64,000 bases of DNA from Tritrichomonas musculus. Its lineage: Eukaryota; Parabasalia; Tritrichomonadida; Tritrichomonadidae. This document shows, one piece after another, positions 52,029 to 63,591 of the stretch. Both the position numbers and the translations under genes were made by a program. Below the pieces are notes generated by a model. The model was not told the origin of the DNA and did not search any database. It saw only the letters and a list, made by a program, of their open reading frames with translations. Where the stretch lies: NCBI GenBank assembly GCA_039105265.1, contig JAPFFF010000008.1, positions 2,728,001 to 2,792,000 of the forward strand. The letters are read 5' to 3'. Position 1 is the first letter of the stretch. Every line of letters begins with the position of its first letter.

Positions 52029-53141
52029 ATGAGAAGCCAGCGATCTACGACTTTTAATTTAACATCAATACAGAGTCAACGAGCAATAAATTCAGCAAGG
52101 AAAAGTTTTAACGGTAGAAGCGAAAAAACCAAAGCCCTTGGGGCAGTTCCTGATCAAGAAAATCGTTTAAAAAACCAAGTACGTGAATATACAATCAAAA
52201 ATCAAAAACTTTCTGAGTTTATTTATCATTTTGAAAATTCGGCAACAGATTTAAATGAAAGAGATAATTTAATTAAAGATCTTCAATCTATTTTAATTAG
52301 TCATACTTTTTCTCTCGAAAGACGAATGAAAAGAATTGATGATCTTGAAAAACAAGTTTCAATTTTCAGAAAACCTTCAAACGAAGATGAACTATTTGAT
52401 AAACAATTTCCAATTAAATTACCAGACGATTCATGCAGAATACATTCAGCCAGAAATAATAGGAGAAGAAACGATTTTCTCCCGCCACCAAAATATCAAA
52501 AACCAAAACGAAGAATTTTTCCTCCTCCAAAGATTGAAAAACCACAAGAAAAGCAGAGCGCAGATGCTTTGAATTTAAACCCTCTTCCGGAATATAACAC
52601 AAATCAAACAAATATCGCTAAAGAAAGAGAAAAATTGATTCAAAAAACGCTCTATTTAGATAGACTGATTTCAATTCAAAAACTTAAACTAAAATTGTAT
52701 CATGATCATCGGAAACTTTCAGAATTAAAAAATGAACTAGATATGATTCAATCTGAAAATTGGAACACGATTAGCTTTAAAAAAAATGAAGCCGAAGTAG
52801 ATGATGAAAATGATTCTCAAAATGGTGACTTCTATGAAGAAGATGATACTGATTTAGATTCTCTGAAAAGTAGCATCAGTCTTATTGAAGAACGAATTCA
52901 AAATGAAAAAAATAGAATCTCAATGTATCAAGATAAATACTATCCTATACATGATGCGGCAATTGATATTCAGCGAGTGTGGAGGGGATTTATGCTCAGA
53001 AAATTCCTAAAAGAGTCATCATTAGAAAATAAAAATAATAACGAAGAAAATAATGAAGCAGGAAAAGTAGAGCAACAGGAAGACAATAATGCTAATGTAG
53101 ATGCTAATATCGATGTAAATAATGATGAAGCTGCAAATTAA
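52029..53141 (+). CDS. IQ-motif coiled-coil protein
   Basis: The protein has 370 residues. Residues 1-45 are basic and Ser/Arg-rich. Coiled coils cover about 45-115 and 190-240 (ERNLIQKTLYLDR-like region and KLSELKNELDMIQ). A Pro/Lys-rich linker lies between them (PPPKYQKPKRRIFPPPK). Near residues 312-332 there is an IQ calmodulin-binding motif (IDIQRVWRGFMLRKF). The C-terminal 40 residues are Asn/Glu/Asp-rich low complexity. The layout matches many axonemal or basal-body IQ proteins, so a flagellar or cytoskeletal role with calmodulin or centrin as partner is likely. No specific orthologue is claimed. Confidence 0.88.
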   Translation: MRSQRSTTFNLTSIQSQRAINSARKSFNGRSEKTKALGAVPDQENRLKNQVREYTIKNQKLSEFIYHFENSATDLNERDNLIKDLQSILISHTFSLERRMKRIDDLEKQVSIFRKPSNEDELFDKQFPIKLPDDSCRIHSARNNRRRNDFLPPPKYQKPKRRIFPPPKIEKPQEKQSADALNLNPLPEYNTNQTNIAKEREKLIQKTLYLDRLISIQKLKLKLYHDHRKLSELKNELDMIQSENWNTISFKKNEAEVDDENDSQNGDFYEEDDTDLDSLKSSISLIEERIQNEKNRISMYQDKYYPIHDAAIDIQRVWRGFMLRKFLKESSLENKNNNEENNEAGKVEQQEDNNANVDANIDVNNDEAAN

Positions 53142-54108
53142 ATCTGTTATATATTTTTATATATTTATTTTTAGTTTTGTTACTAAATAATATCAGCGAA
53201 TACACTTTAATATTTTTATATTTTGATAAAAAAATATTTTCTACCTTTTTATTTTATTTTATAACTTCAGTATCCGGGGATATAAGCTGATAGTTTTTCC
53301 CATATTTATACTCAAAAAGTTTTGCTTATCTTTTCTCATTTAACTTTTTGTGTATATTCTCCATTGTCTTTCGCAATCTTATATAATTGATAAACTTTTT
53401 GTATTTGTTATCATATAATTCGATTTTACATTCATTAAAAAAAGACCATATATTTTTATATATTGTATTTCATTATGGTTTTTAGATTATTCTTAAACTT
53501 TTAATAATTACGAAATATTGTAAAATTTATTTTACGTTATAGCCTGAGAGGATAATTAAAACATTAATAAAATGAATAAGAACGATATTAAGTGATAGTA
53601 AATAGTAAATTATTAAATAAAGTTTATTATTATCGAAGATTTTTACATTTCGTGAAGAATATTTTTCATTCAAATTTTTGATAAACGATTAAAAACGAAG
53701 AAAATTTGATAATATTTGATATTCAATTGTTAAAGATATTTATAAAAAGTATTGAATTTCATATAATGAGTTATCAATATTTTATATTTTCGATCATAAA
53801 TTTTTTACTTCTCAAAAATTTATTTATAATTTGTATCCTAACTTATATTCATTTGATGAATTAAATTAGTTTTCAACTTTAAAATATTTCAAGCTTTTTT
53901 GATGTTGATAATTGAATTTACAGATTTATAAAATTAAACTTTTGAATAAAACTCATACATTTTTAAATTACATGATATATTCAATTTTCAGAATTTGCGT
54001 TTTTTTTATTTTGACTTTTTGATAGATCTGATACTATTGAATGGAGGATAATGAAAATTAAATAATATTTCATGAATTTTAATCATTTCATTTTTTGTAC
54101 CATATTTA
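53142..54108. other. Intergenic, about 1.0 kb
   Basis: AT-rich DNA with no clear gene. Two TCATTT initiator-like motifs (54083 and 54088) lie 19-24 nt before the phosphoethanolamine transferase ATG. Confidence 0.45.
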
Positions 54109-55830
54109 ATGATTGTCTCAAACCTCGAAACTTATATCAATCAATTATTTACCAGCCCTTATCAACTATTTATCCTTTATTTAATCACGAATTGTATACC
54201 AAGTTTTGCACTCGCACATACAGAGCCAATCAATATTTTTGGAAAAATATGTATGACAATATTTTCATGTGGATTTAATATTTTACTTTTATCAATTCCA
54301 AAGAATTCAGCGACGTTTATTCTTTACTTCCCATTATATATTGTATTTCACTGTATGCAAATTGTTTTATTGTACATTTTTGGAGAAGCTGTTATTGCAG
54401 TTGATATGTTTCTAAATTTGGCAACAACAAATGCTACCGAAGCCGGAGAATTACTTGATAATATTTGGCCTATCATTTTTATCGTTTGTTTTATTTATGC
54501 TCCAACTCTTTTAATCGCATTTTTCTCTCGTAAAAGCAATTTAAATACGCCAAATACCTTTAAAAAAAAGGCACAAAGAGTTGCATTTATACTAATTGCT
54601 GTTTCATTTGTTATTTCATTTTTCGGGCGTAATGATGTTACAGGAAGATTTACTTATCATGAAGATGTTTACCCAATTAACGTTTTTTACAATCTCGGAT
54701 TTGCAATTAACAAATATTATCAAAGCAAAAACTACCCTTCTCTTTCAAAAGATTTCAAATTCCATTCAATTAAAAGTACCAACGCATCAACCCGTGAAAT
54801 TTATGTTTTAGTTGTAGGTGAAGCTAGTAGAGCAGAAAATTGGCAATTATATGGATATCACAGAAATACAAATCCGAAATTATATCAAAACCAAGGAATT
54901 GTAAAATTCGATGACGTATTGACGCAGTCAATTACAACCCATAAAAGTGTTCCTTTAATTTTAACTTCTGCTTCAGCCGAAGATTATAGCGTCATATATT
55001 CACATAAAAGTATAGTTAATGCATTTAAAGAAGCAGGATTCAAAACAGCATTTTATTCTAACCAAATTCCAGATGGCTCGTTTTTAGATTATTATGCCCA
55101 AGAAGCAGATTCGCATGAAAACATTAGACATTCTGAAGCAGGTGGCTATATAACCATTAATAACTATGATGAGTTTTTATTGCCTCTATTGCAAAATTTC
55201 ATAGACTCTACGCCAGGAAATCTTTTTATTGTTTTGCACACATATGGATCACATTATAACTATCGTGAAAGATACCCAACAAACTTTTCAGTGTTCACAC
55301 CAGATGATTCTTGTAGTATCAAAAAAGAAAATAGGCAATTATTAATTAATTCGTATGATAACACAATTGCATATACAGATGATTTCTTATCAAACGTTAT
55401 CAGCATTTTGGAAAGTTCAAAAGCAACGACAGCAATGTTCTATTCATCAGATCACGGTGAAGATATGCTAGATGATGACAGACAACGATTCTTGCATTCA
55501 TCACCAAGTCCTACATATTACCAACTTAAAATCCCAATGTTTATGTGGTTTTCGAATTTATATAAAAGCGCTTTTCCATCTAAGGTTCAAAATGCGGCTA
55601 ATAACCATGCAATCCCAATTACGACCAACACTGTTTTTCACACTGTCTTAGATATGGCATCGCTTAATACAACAGATTTTGACCCACAATTATCATTAGT
55701 GAATCAAAATCTCCAAAAGCAGCATCGAATGTTTTTAAATGACCATGATAAGCCAATATTTTTCTACAACTCGGGTATAAAATCCCAAGACAAAGAAATG
55801 ATAGAAAAAAGACATATTAACTATATGTAA
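54109..55830 (+). CDS. Phosphoethanolamine transferase, EptA/MCR/CptA-like (sulfatase fold), bacterial-type
   Basis: The protein has 573 residues. The N-terminal 190 contain about five membrane helices (for example LFILYLITNCIPSFAL, IFIVCFIYAPTLLIAFF and FILIAVSFVISFF). Residues about 228-545 are an alkaline-phosphatase-fold domain with the family motifs: VVGEASRAENWQLYGYHRNT (metal-binding Glu238), TTHKSVPLILTSA with Thr277 as probable nucleophile, HTYGSHYNYRERYP, SYDNTIAYTDDFL and SSDHGEDM (Asp448, His449). The length and order match bacterial lipid phosphoethanolamine transferases. In bacteria these move phosphoethanolamine from phosphatidylethanolamine to lipid A or core sugars. In a trichomonad the acceptor could be a surface glycolipid, which is a guess. 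Lateral transfer from bacteria is likely. Confidence 0.9.
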   Translation: MIVSNLETYINQLFTSPYQLFILYLITNCIPSFALAHTEPINIFGKICMTIFSCGFNILLLSIPKNSATFILYFPLYIVFHCMQIVLLYIFGEAVIAVDMFLNLATTNATEAGELLDNIWPIIFIVCFIYAPTLLIAFFSRKSNLNTPNTFKKKAQRVAFILIAVSFVISFFGRNDVTGRFTYHEDVYPINVFYNLGFAINKYYQSKNYPSLSKDFKFHSIKSTNASTREIYVLVVGEASRAENWQLYGYHRNTNPKLYQNQGIVKFDDVLTQSITTHKSVPLILTSASAEDYSVIYSHKSIVNAFKEAGFKTAFYSNQIPDGSFLDYYAQEADSHENIRHSEAGGYITINNYDEFLLPLLQNFIDSTPGNLFIVLHTYGSHYNYRERYPTNFSVFTPDDSCSIKKENRQLLINSYDNTIAYTDDFLSNVISILESSKATTAMFYSSDHGEDMLDDDRQRFLHSSPSPTYYQLKIPMFMWFSNLYKSAFPSKVQNAANNHAIPITTNTVFHTVLDMASLNTTDFDPQLSLVNQNLQKQHRMFLNDHDKPIFFYNSGIKSQDKEMIEKRHINYM

Positions 55831-56717
55831 GGTTTTTTATTTAATCATGAATTTTGTTTATATTATATATTATTGTTTTAATAAATAATAGAAACTATGT
55901 CAATACTTTTATCAATCTTCTTATTTGCCAGAATGACTAAGTTCATTCATTGAATAATTTTTCTAATTGTATATTTTATATCTTTCATAAAAAGAGATTT
56001 TTGTTTTTCGGTCGTATTAATTAAAAATCTATATGTCATCTAAATGTTTTTTTATTAGGAAAATCAATGTTGCCAAGTTGGCTATGCCAACTTTTTTTTA
56101 ATATCTCATCATCAAATTTTTTAGCTATTCCCAATTTACAACTTCAAAAAAAAAACTCAAAATAAATATCAGAATCTCAGACTTAAAAATATTTTGAAAA
56201 TAATTATTTTCTTTGGTATAATTGACGGATTATTTGTGATTTTGGTCATCGTTTTTTTTTAATCGTTTTCCAAAAGAAACTTTTTGAAAATGTACTTATT
56301 AAAAAGTTTAAAATCATCTTCGTGTCGTTGAATTTTTGAATTATTAACGTTTAAAAAAAAAAAAAAAACTTCAGCCGAGACTTGTTTTTCAGAAAAAGTC
56401 GAACTTTTCCAATGGAAAAGTGAATTTTGAACATGTATACTTCAGCCTATTTAAAATTTTTTTTGGACTTTAAATTCAAACAAAATAGCAAAAATATTAA
56501 CTTTTTTTAGCATAATAAATTATTATTAATAATAATTCATATATTTAAATCTCCAAAAATGTTGAACCCTTAGAAATCATATAGCCATATCATTCATTCT
56601 TCTTCAGAAATTGAATTTATAAAAAAACTTTATTTATTGAAAAAGTAAAATAAAACGTTTTTTTTAAATTAAGATTTTAATTTCTCTCAATTAAGATTTT
56701 AAACTCATATTCTATTC
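55831..56717. other. Intergenic, about 0.9 kb
   Basis: AT-rich DNA. A short dyad (ccaagttggctatgccaactt) lies near 56073-56093. I see no gene. Confidence 0.45.
56705..56710 (+). promoter_or_regulatory. Inr-like initiator (TCATAT)
   Basis: TCATA places its A 11 nt before the ATG at 56718, the same spacing as the candidate at 7988-7993. It fits the trichomonad initiator form. It stands before a gene of the initiator-binding family itself, so self-regulation is possible but unproven. Confidence 0.35.
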
Positions 56718-57455
56718 ATGAAAGTAACAACGCAGCAAATCCAAACAGCAATTAGCTCATTACCACAATACTGGCAATTGTTAGATCGTATTGATTTAGA
56801 AGAATATTTGAAACTTCGTTTGCAAAATGAAGAAAATGTTGCCAAAAGCAAAAAAGGAGAAAGAATTGATTCATTTAACCAGAAACTAGATCAAATAAAA
56901 AGATATATTGAGCGAGATAATGTGAACCAATGGAAAAGATCTTTGGTATGCGGTGCCATTTTTCTCAAAGATGGGATATTCATTAACATACAAAACTTTA
57001 AAATGATTCTTTCCAGATGCAAATCCTCTATTAATGGATCTTTTCAACAAATGGGATATAATGCAAATCAATGCAATCCAATGGCTGCACAAGAAATTAA
57101 ATCAAAAATACCTTTCTTTAGTAAGTCCCCAAACGAACTAAAGAAATGGACTTTTAGAGAATTTAAGTCATCACCTGAAATCCCTAAGCCTGAAATATTA
57201 TCAAAGAAGCCATTTATTATTGAGCTGCCAAAGCCAAAGATTTCACAAAATACAACTATCTCAACTCAAAAATCATATGAAAACGCTCAAATTGAGAATT
57301 ATGAAAAATTCTCAGGACCACCTAATTATCAAAAAGAACTAACCGCAGAAGATCTTCAACAATTTGTTTCAAAATCTTTTCCATGTCCAGTTAAATATCG
57401 ATATAAAATTTATGATACAATCTACCAATCTGTGTCCATTCAAACAGAAGCTTAG
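56718..57455 (+). CDS. Initiator-binding (IBP39-type) domain protein
   Basis: The protein has 245 residues. Residues about 5-125 match the IBD winged-helix domain that in Trichomonas vaginalis IBP39 binds the core-promoter initiator. The key wording is NQWKRSLVCGAIFLKDGIFI followed by ILSRCKSSINGSFQQMGY, in which RCKSSIN is the DNA-contact helix region. The C-terminal 110 residues are Pro/Lys/Ser-rich and probably disordered. In IBP39 the C-terminal domain contacts RNA polymerase II; no clear equivalent is visible here, so this is probably an IBD-family transcription factor rather than IBP39 itself. The family is known only from parabasalids, which supports the organism assignment. Confidence 0.85.
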   Translation: MKVTTQQIQTAISSLPQYWQLLDRIDLEEYLKLRLQNEENVAKSKKGERIDSFNQKLDQIKRYIERDNVNQWKRSLVCGAIFLKDGIFINIQNFKMILSRCKSSINGSFQQMGYNANQCNPMAAQEIKSKIPFFSKSPNELKKWTFREFKSSPEIPKPEILSKKPFIIELPKPKISQNTTISTQKSYENAQIENYEKFSGPPNYQKELTAEDLQQFVSKSFPCPVKYRYKIYDTIYQSVSIQTEA

Positions 57456-59224
57456 ATTTTATTATATATTTTTTTTGTGTTTTATATTAAACGAGTGTTT
57501 TAGATGATCTTTTTTTCAATACAAAAAGTTTTAAAGTTTTTTTTTCTGATAAACTTTTTAAAAAGAAAATGCTTTGAACTTTTTGATTAGATCTTGTAAG
57601 GGGTACCCAATTTACCCATTTTCAATCGGGTCAAAAATTTTAGGTATATTTTGACCAGGGGTCGCAAATTACCCAAAGCGGTTTTTGACCCGAAATTTTT
57701 AAAATTCATTTATCTCAAAATGTGGAATAAATATTTATATAAAAAAAGGTTTATTAAAAAAATTTACAAGCTTTTTAATCCTTTTTAATAAAAATTTTTA
57801 TTTCATTAGAATAATGCATCTGATATTTTTCTCAAAAATTGTTTTTTGAAATTATTTTCTCTATCATTCTATTTTATTACAATTTTTAATATCATAAAAC
57901 CTTTTTTCTTGAAAGTTAATTGATTTTTATTTGTATCGTATTTTTTTCTGATTTTCATTGTCATTTAATTTATTGTTTAGATGACTTATGAAAAGAGAAA
58001 TAATACATAAATTTAAGTTATGTAATATTTTTTTATATTAAGCTTTGAAATCTACAAATTTTAAATAATATTAACTATTCATTTACTTGTTTTATATTTT
58101 TTATCTTTTTTTCAACATTTATACTATGCATTTTAGTTTATTTCGCTATTAATTAATGTTACTAATCACTTATATAATTAAAAAATTTTGGCATTTGGTT
58201 CTTTTATTTCATGTTTGAATACAATATTAAGATAAATTAATAAATATTTCAGATTTTAAAAGATTATCCTGTTTTGACAAACTATTACTTGATTTTCAAA
58301 TAAAAAATTCTAGAGGTAGACAAATAAAAATTTAGCCTGAATTATTCTCCAATATTTTAATCACATATTCTTTGACTGGTAAAGAATAAATATTAATCAT
58401 TTAATCAAGGGTTCACCCACCAGTTTTAGTAGAATGATCATTCAAAAATTGAATGTAAAACCGTTAAATAAACATTTTGCGACTTTTAAACTCATTTCAT
58501 TGTTTTCTATGCATAAATATATAGCGATGTTACTACGGAGAGATATCAAAAAAATAAATGTAAAAAGAGGAAAAAAACATATTTTTAATAGGAATAATGA
58601 TATCAGCTAGTATCAAAAGGGACCATATCGTCTCATTATAATTTTAAGACAATACATATATTTTTATATGAATACATATCAATAAAACTACCAAGAAATA
58701 AACAGAAGACAAAAAAATGTGAAATATATTCCACGTACGTTTATTATTTCAGAACTTTTTCAGAAGTCATTTTCTTTCTATTTTTTATTTTAAAGTCTAG
58801 AGAATTAGATATTTTGTTTAAAAAAAGTATCTGTGCTTGATTTCAGGAGCACCTAAATCAAAATTTCTATAAACTTTTGGAAGGTGTTTTTTGAATTACA
58901 TGATATCTTTTTTAATCACTCGAATCTAAGAAATCCGCGATATTAAAAGCAAGAAAGGCATTTTTCATCAACTAGTATATATCATAGATATAATTTTTCT
59001 TTTATTTGTTGAATTATTTTTATAAATTAAAGCTTTAATCTTGGAAATAAAAATTCAATGATGAAATATAAAATTTGAATGAATTTCAAAAATTTTAATA
59101 AAGTCCCTCGGACATGAAGTAAAATTCATTCAATTTTTTTATCATAAAAAGTGAAAAACAAAATTTTTTTATTCAATTAAGATTTTAAAATATTCAAATT
59201 TTATTGATTTTTTACTAATTTATA
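57456..59224. other. Intergenic, about 1.8 kb
   Basis: AT-rich DNA. A less AT-rich patch at 57601-57700 contains gggtaccc (57601-57608), the inverted pair cgggtcaaaaa (57627-57637) and tttttgacccg (57682-57692), and repeated accca motifs. It may be part of a small repeat. No gene is seen. Confidence 0.45.
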
Positions 59225-59473
59225 ATGTCAAAGCAAATCGATTTACCAACCAAAATGCGTATGGCATTTTATTATGGGCAAAACGATAGTCAAAGATTAA
59301 TTGCCGAAAAAACAGGAACTTCAAAATTAGATATGTCAGAAAAGCAATGTTCAATAGAAAATTGTACCAAAAACACGGAAATATGCAAGATATTACCCGA
59401 TTACTTTCTAAATAAAATTGGCATGCCCAAACCGAAGATTATTCCTGGATCAAAAATATATCTTCCTCTTTAA
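59225..59473 (+). CDS. Small protein of 82 residues, unknown
   Basis: The frame has an ATG, mixed protein-like composition (TKMRMAFYYGQNDSQRLIAE) and four Cys between residues 42 and 54 (CSIENC, CKI). It ends IPGSKIYLPL. Composition is clearly different from translated intergenic DNA. The DNA around it is gene-poor. It could be a small gene, or the 5' end of a larger decayed one. No family recognised. Confidence 0.5.
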   Translation: MSKQIDLPTKMRMAFYYGQNDSQRLIAEKTGTSKLDMSEKQCSIENCTKNTEICKILPDYFLNKIGMPKPKIIPGSKIYLPL

Positions 59474-59510
59474 TTGAAAAAAATTGATGAAAAAAACAAA
59501 AAAGAAAAAA

Positions 59511-59534
59511 AAAGAAAGAAAGAAAGAAAGAAAG
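59511..59534. repeat. (AAAG)6 microsatellite
   Basis: Six AAAG units lie just after the stop of the 82-codon gene, embedded in a longer A-rich purine tract (about 59477-59540). Confidence 0.85.
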
Positions 59535-59712
59535 AAAATATATAAATAAAAAATGGTTTTTATAAATTCTATTTTAAGATATTGATGTTTTAATTTTTTT
59601 ATTTGAATTTTTTTCAGAGCTTCTCACAATTTGATTCAAATAACATGGGACAAAATTGAATACTTTTAATTGAATATTGAAAAAGTAGTCCCAAGCTTTT
59701 TGAATCGGACTT

Positions 59713-60520
59713 ATTTTGTAAAGTGTCAGAAATTTAAATTTTACGGAGGATTGGTATGAATTTTAATTATTAACCTTTATATTTCTAATTATATTTATAT
59801 TTATAATTTTTAAATAATTTTTACCATACATTTTTAAGATATTATATATTTTTCATCCGATAATTTTTTGAATGAAAACTTTAATTCAAAATTTTAAATT
59901 TGTATTATTCTTAGAAAGTTTCAATTGAATATTTGGCGGATAATTTTATACTTATTATAAGCATACTCGGGGAAATTGGGGAAAAATATATTAAATTCTT
60001 CCATTTTAGTTTCTTTTATGACCTATGCATTATATCATAATTCATAATTTTCTTTTTGAAATTCAAATCGTATATGTTATTTATATTTATTATTAATATC
60101 CTTCATAATATGCAAGTTTATGAATAAGATCATATTTTTATCTGATATTTTGCATAAAATTTTCATAAACTTCGATTTTTTCTGCGAGTTCATCAAAAAT
60201 GATGTATTAGGCATATTATTCTTATTTTTTCTTAAATTCTATTTATTCTTTGCCATCTCCAGTGGCTTTCATCATGTTTTTTAGTTATCTTTTTATAAAT
60301 AGCAGCGATAAAATAATCATAGAAAAATCCTATTTCCGACCAAAAATGCATTTAAACAATTGTCTAAAAATAATTAAAAATATCTCAAAAATATATGGTA
60401 AATCAAGATTTATTATTTAAAAAATAGTATATATGCTATTAAATATTAATAATATATCATTATAGTTGCATTTGACCGTAAAAAATGATTTGAGTACTTT
60501 ATTTTGACACTTTACAAAAT
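59713..60520. repeat. 808-bp segment bounded by perfect 16-bp inverted repeats
   Basis: attttgtaaagtgtca (59713-59728) is the exact reverse complement of 60505-60520. No coding sense is seen between. It may be a non-autonomous element; 16 bp in AT-rich DNA is modest evidence. Confidence 0.4.
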
Positions 60521-60557
60521 TTCTAGAAGAATTCAAAATTTCAAAGAAAAAAAAATT

Positions 60558-61835
60558 GAATTCGTAGAGATTAAAATTTAAGGGGGACCTTTCTGAGGAA
60601 AACGATCAAGGCTAATTGTTTACGGTTTAGGTTAAATATCCATTTTTTTATTTTCATTACACTCACCGAAGCTCATCATTTTTTTTGATTTTTAGAGAGA
60701 TTACAAGGATTTTATCAAAATACGAATTCAATAGTTATGATTTTTTCCAGATTTTTTTTTTGTTGAATTTGATCGATTATATCATATATGCTATAAAATA
60801 GCAATACAATACTTAAGATATTATTAAATCAATTTTATACATCTTTACATATATTATTTACTTCAATTCCACTATTCTCTTCTCTTCTTTTTTTGGAAAA
60901 AAAATGATTTCTTTTATTATCATGCAATTCCACTATTTTTTCTGAAAAAAAACAGTTTATCGGTTTTTTATATTGATAAAAAAGATTTTACAGCTTTGTT
61001 CTCAAAGAGGGTTTGCAATGATTTTTTCATATTTTAATAGACAACTGTAAAACAAATTGGAATTCAATAAGCATTCCAGATAAATAATGCTTTTATGAGT
61101 AATGAAACGTCTCAATTTTGTATCATTTTGATTTTTCTAAAAAAAAAAAAAAGCAAATCAACACATATTATATATAAAATTGAAAATAAATATATAAAAA
61201 CTGGTAATAATTCATTATCTTTTTTAAATTAACTGATATGATCATTTATGATAAAAATTTAAGTAAATTATAAATCAGAATTATAATTGATCAAAAAAAC
61301 AAGTTTTTTCTCTTGTTAAGGTATTTAATTGATAATTATTATTGTGAATATTGATAAATAACCAGTTTTTTCTTATTGCTTTATGCTTAAAAATAAGCTT
61401 TTTTCTAAATTATAACAACAAAAGAAAATTTAAAAATGAAATAACTCATTTCAGGATATCTAAGTCAAATTATTAATTCAATAAATATAGAGAATGTACC
61501 ATAACTTAAAACTTGACGGTGGCAATTTTTTGGTTTAATTATCATTAAGTTTATTATTTAATAAATTTTTAAAAAAAATGAAAATATTTATGATTTTTTT
61601 GATTTTTATCAATTACATTAATTTTTTTTAACATTTTGCCACCGTCAAGTTTTAAGTTTTTTGAATACAGTATTGATAAAACAAAAAGCAAACATCAATT
61701 TGATTTCTATCTTTAGTTATTTCCTTTTTAAAATTGAATGAAAATTTGAGGGAAAACGATTATATCAAAGTGAAACAATGATCGTTAAAAAAAAATAGTA
61801 AACGGGGAAAGGTCCCCCTTAATCTCGAGGAATTC
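60558..61835. mobile_element. 1.28-kb inverted-repeat element, possible non-autonomous transposon
   Basis: The left arm (60558-60593) reads gaattcgtagagatta, seven extra bases, then agggggacctttc. The right arm (61807-61835) in reverse complement reads gaattcctcgagatta then agggggacctttc, so 27 of 29 aligned positions agree. The interior is AT-rich without a gene and contains a separate palindrome at 61503-61658. No target-site duplication was recognised. Confidence 0.55.
61503..61658. repeat. Palindrome with perfect 22-bp arms
   Basis: aacttaaaacttgacggtgg plus ca (61503-61524) is exactly complementary to 61637-61658. The loop is 112 bp of AT-rich DNA. It lies inside the 1.28-kb inverted-repeat element, so it may be a nested insertion. 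Confidence 0.7.
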
Positions 61836-63591
61836 AAAATTCAATGAATTCAAAATTTGAATAATTTTGGTTCGTTAAAATATTTATTTAATCGTCGTTC
61901 ATTCAATTTTTGCAGCTTTTTCATTGTTTCATATCATTTTTAACAAAAAATTATCATATTTTAAAAACCTCACGTTCGACCAAAAATATTTTACAAATTT
62001 TATTTTTTATACCTTCTTTATATAAACATATATTATAATTATTCAAAAAATCAGGTCCAATTTTTTTTATAAACATTTTTTAATAATAATATCACAAAAA
62101 ATCAATTTTTTTGAGAAGCGAGTAAATTAAAATATTAATATATTGATTATGAATGAAATATTCTGAAATATTTAGGATATTATAGCATTTAATGCACTAT
62201 TAGTATATTATATATTAGTAATTATTTAATTAAATTCAAATATCTACTATTTATTTGTATATTTATGGATTATCAATTTATAAAAATATTATTTTAATGT
62301 TAATATAAAATTATCTTCAAAAGAAAAACAAATAATAGTAAAATAATATAATTTATAAAATAATTATTATTATATATATTTATAAATGATTTTTTAAAAA
62401 AGGATATATCTTTTTAGAGGTATTCACGAAGAGATCTAGCCTAGAGATTCGATTGATAATTATATATTATTTTATATATTTTATTTTTATGCTATAATAG
62501 AAAGTATATAATGTTTTATACGTTTGATTTCGAGATATTAATATAAATTATATTTCTATGACTAAATGGCTATGGAGAACTTTTGTTAGTGAAATTAAAT
62601 TCTCAATTTTGAATATCATTAACAAAAGTTGTTTGATTTGAAAGAAAATATTTCAATGAAAATGGAGTAATATTTCAAAGGATTATTTTAAAATTGAAAT
62701 AATTTAATTTTTTATTGCTGCTGATTTATTTATATAATATTTTAATATATTTTATTTATATTATTTTATTTATTTTTTATGTAATGTTTTGTATTATATT
62801 AATATATATATAATATGGTTTATTTTATTTAATATTAAGATAAATTCATAATTATAATTTGAATAAAGATTTATTATTGAAATGACGATCATTTTTTTGA
62901 ATACTTGGTTAGTTTATATATTGAATGAAATAAAATAAATATTGAATTAAAATACTTTAAACTAATCAATTAAAAAATCTTGATTAATCATTTTATTTTT
63001 ACAATAAAAAATAAAATACAATAATATTCAAAATACAATAAATATGTTTAGTGAAATATATACTTGAATACTTTCTTATTTCTTGAAATACATATTTTTA
63101 AACCCTTTTTATGACATTTTACACCATTAAAATAAGCCATTAAAATCAAAACATTATTTCTCAAAATTAAGCGTATAAATATCTTAAGCACCAACATATA
63201 CATTAATACATATAATAAAATATCATATGGAAAAGTATTATATAAAATTCTAGGCTGAAAAAAAAGATATGATAAGTTTATATATGAAAAAATTTTTAAT
63301 TTCTTTTTATTTCTGTTTATAAATCTAATTAAATTTGAAAAATCTAATAATTTAATTAATCTTATGTGTATTGATATAAATATATTTGGAATTTTCAAAA
63401 ATCATAAAGATTGAATGAAATATTAAAGATATACCAGATTAAAAATTTTACATAAGCATGTCAACAATAGCCTCCATAGATTTAAAATCCAAAACTGGTT
63501 TTTAATGGTGGTTTTTAAGTTTTGTTGTCAAAAATTTTCATTAAAAATTCTTCTTTTTTTTCTTAAAATATTTAAATAATAAACACCTTTT
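61836..63591. other. Intergenic, about 1.75 kb
   Basis: AT-rich DNA. The 116-codon minus-strand frame at 63048-63398 opens with TTG and has the Phe/Ile/Asn/Lys composition of noise. I see no gene. Confidence 0.45.

Noticed and set aside
58380-58430. Possible tRNA-like T arm (gggttcaccc)
   Set aside because: No acceptor stem, D arm or anticodon arm could be folded around it.
63048-63398. 116-codon minus-strand frame
   Set aside because: It begins with TTG, not ATG, and is almost all Ile, Phe, Leu, Asn and Lys, as expected of translated AT-rich DNA.
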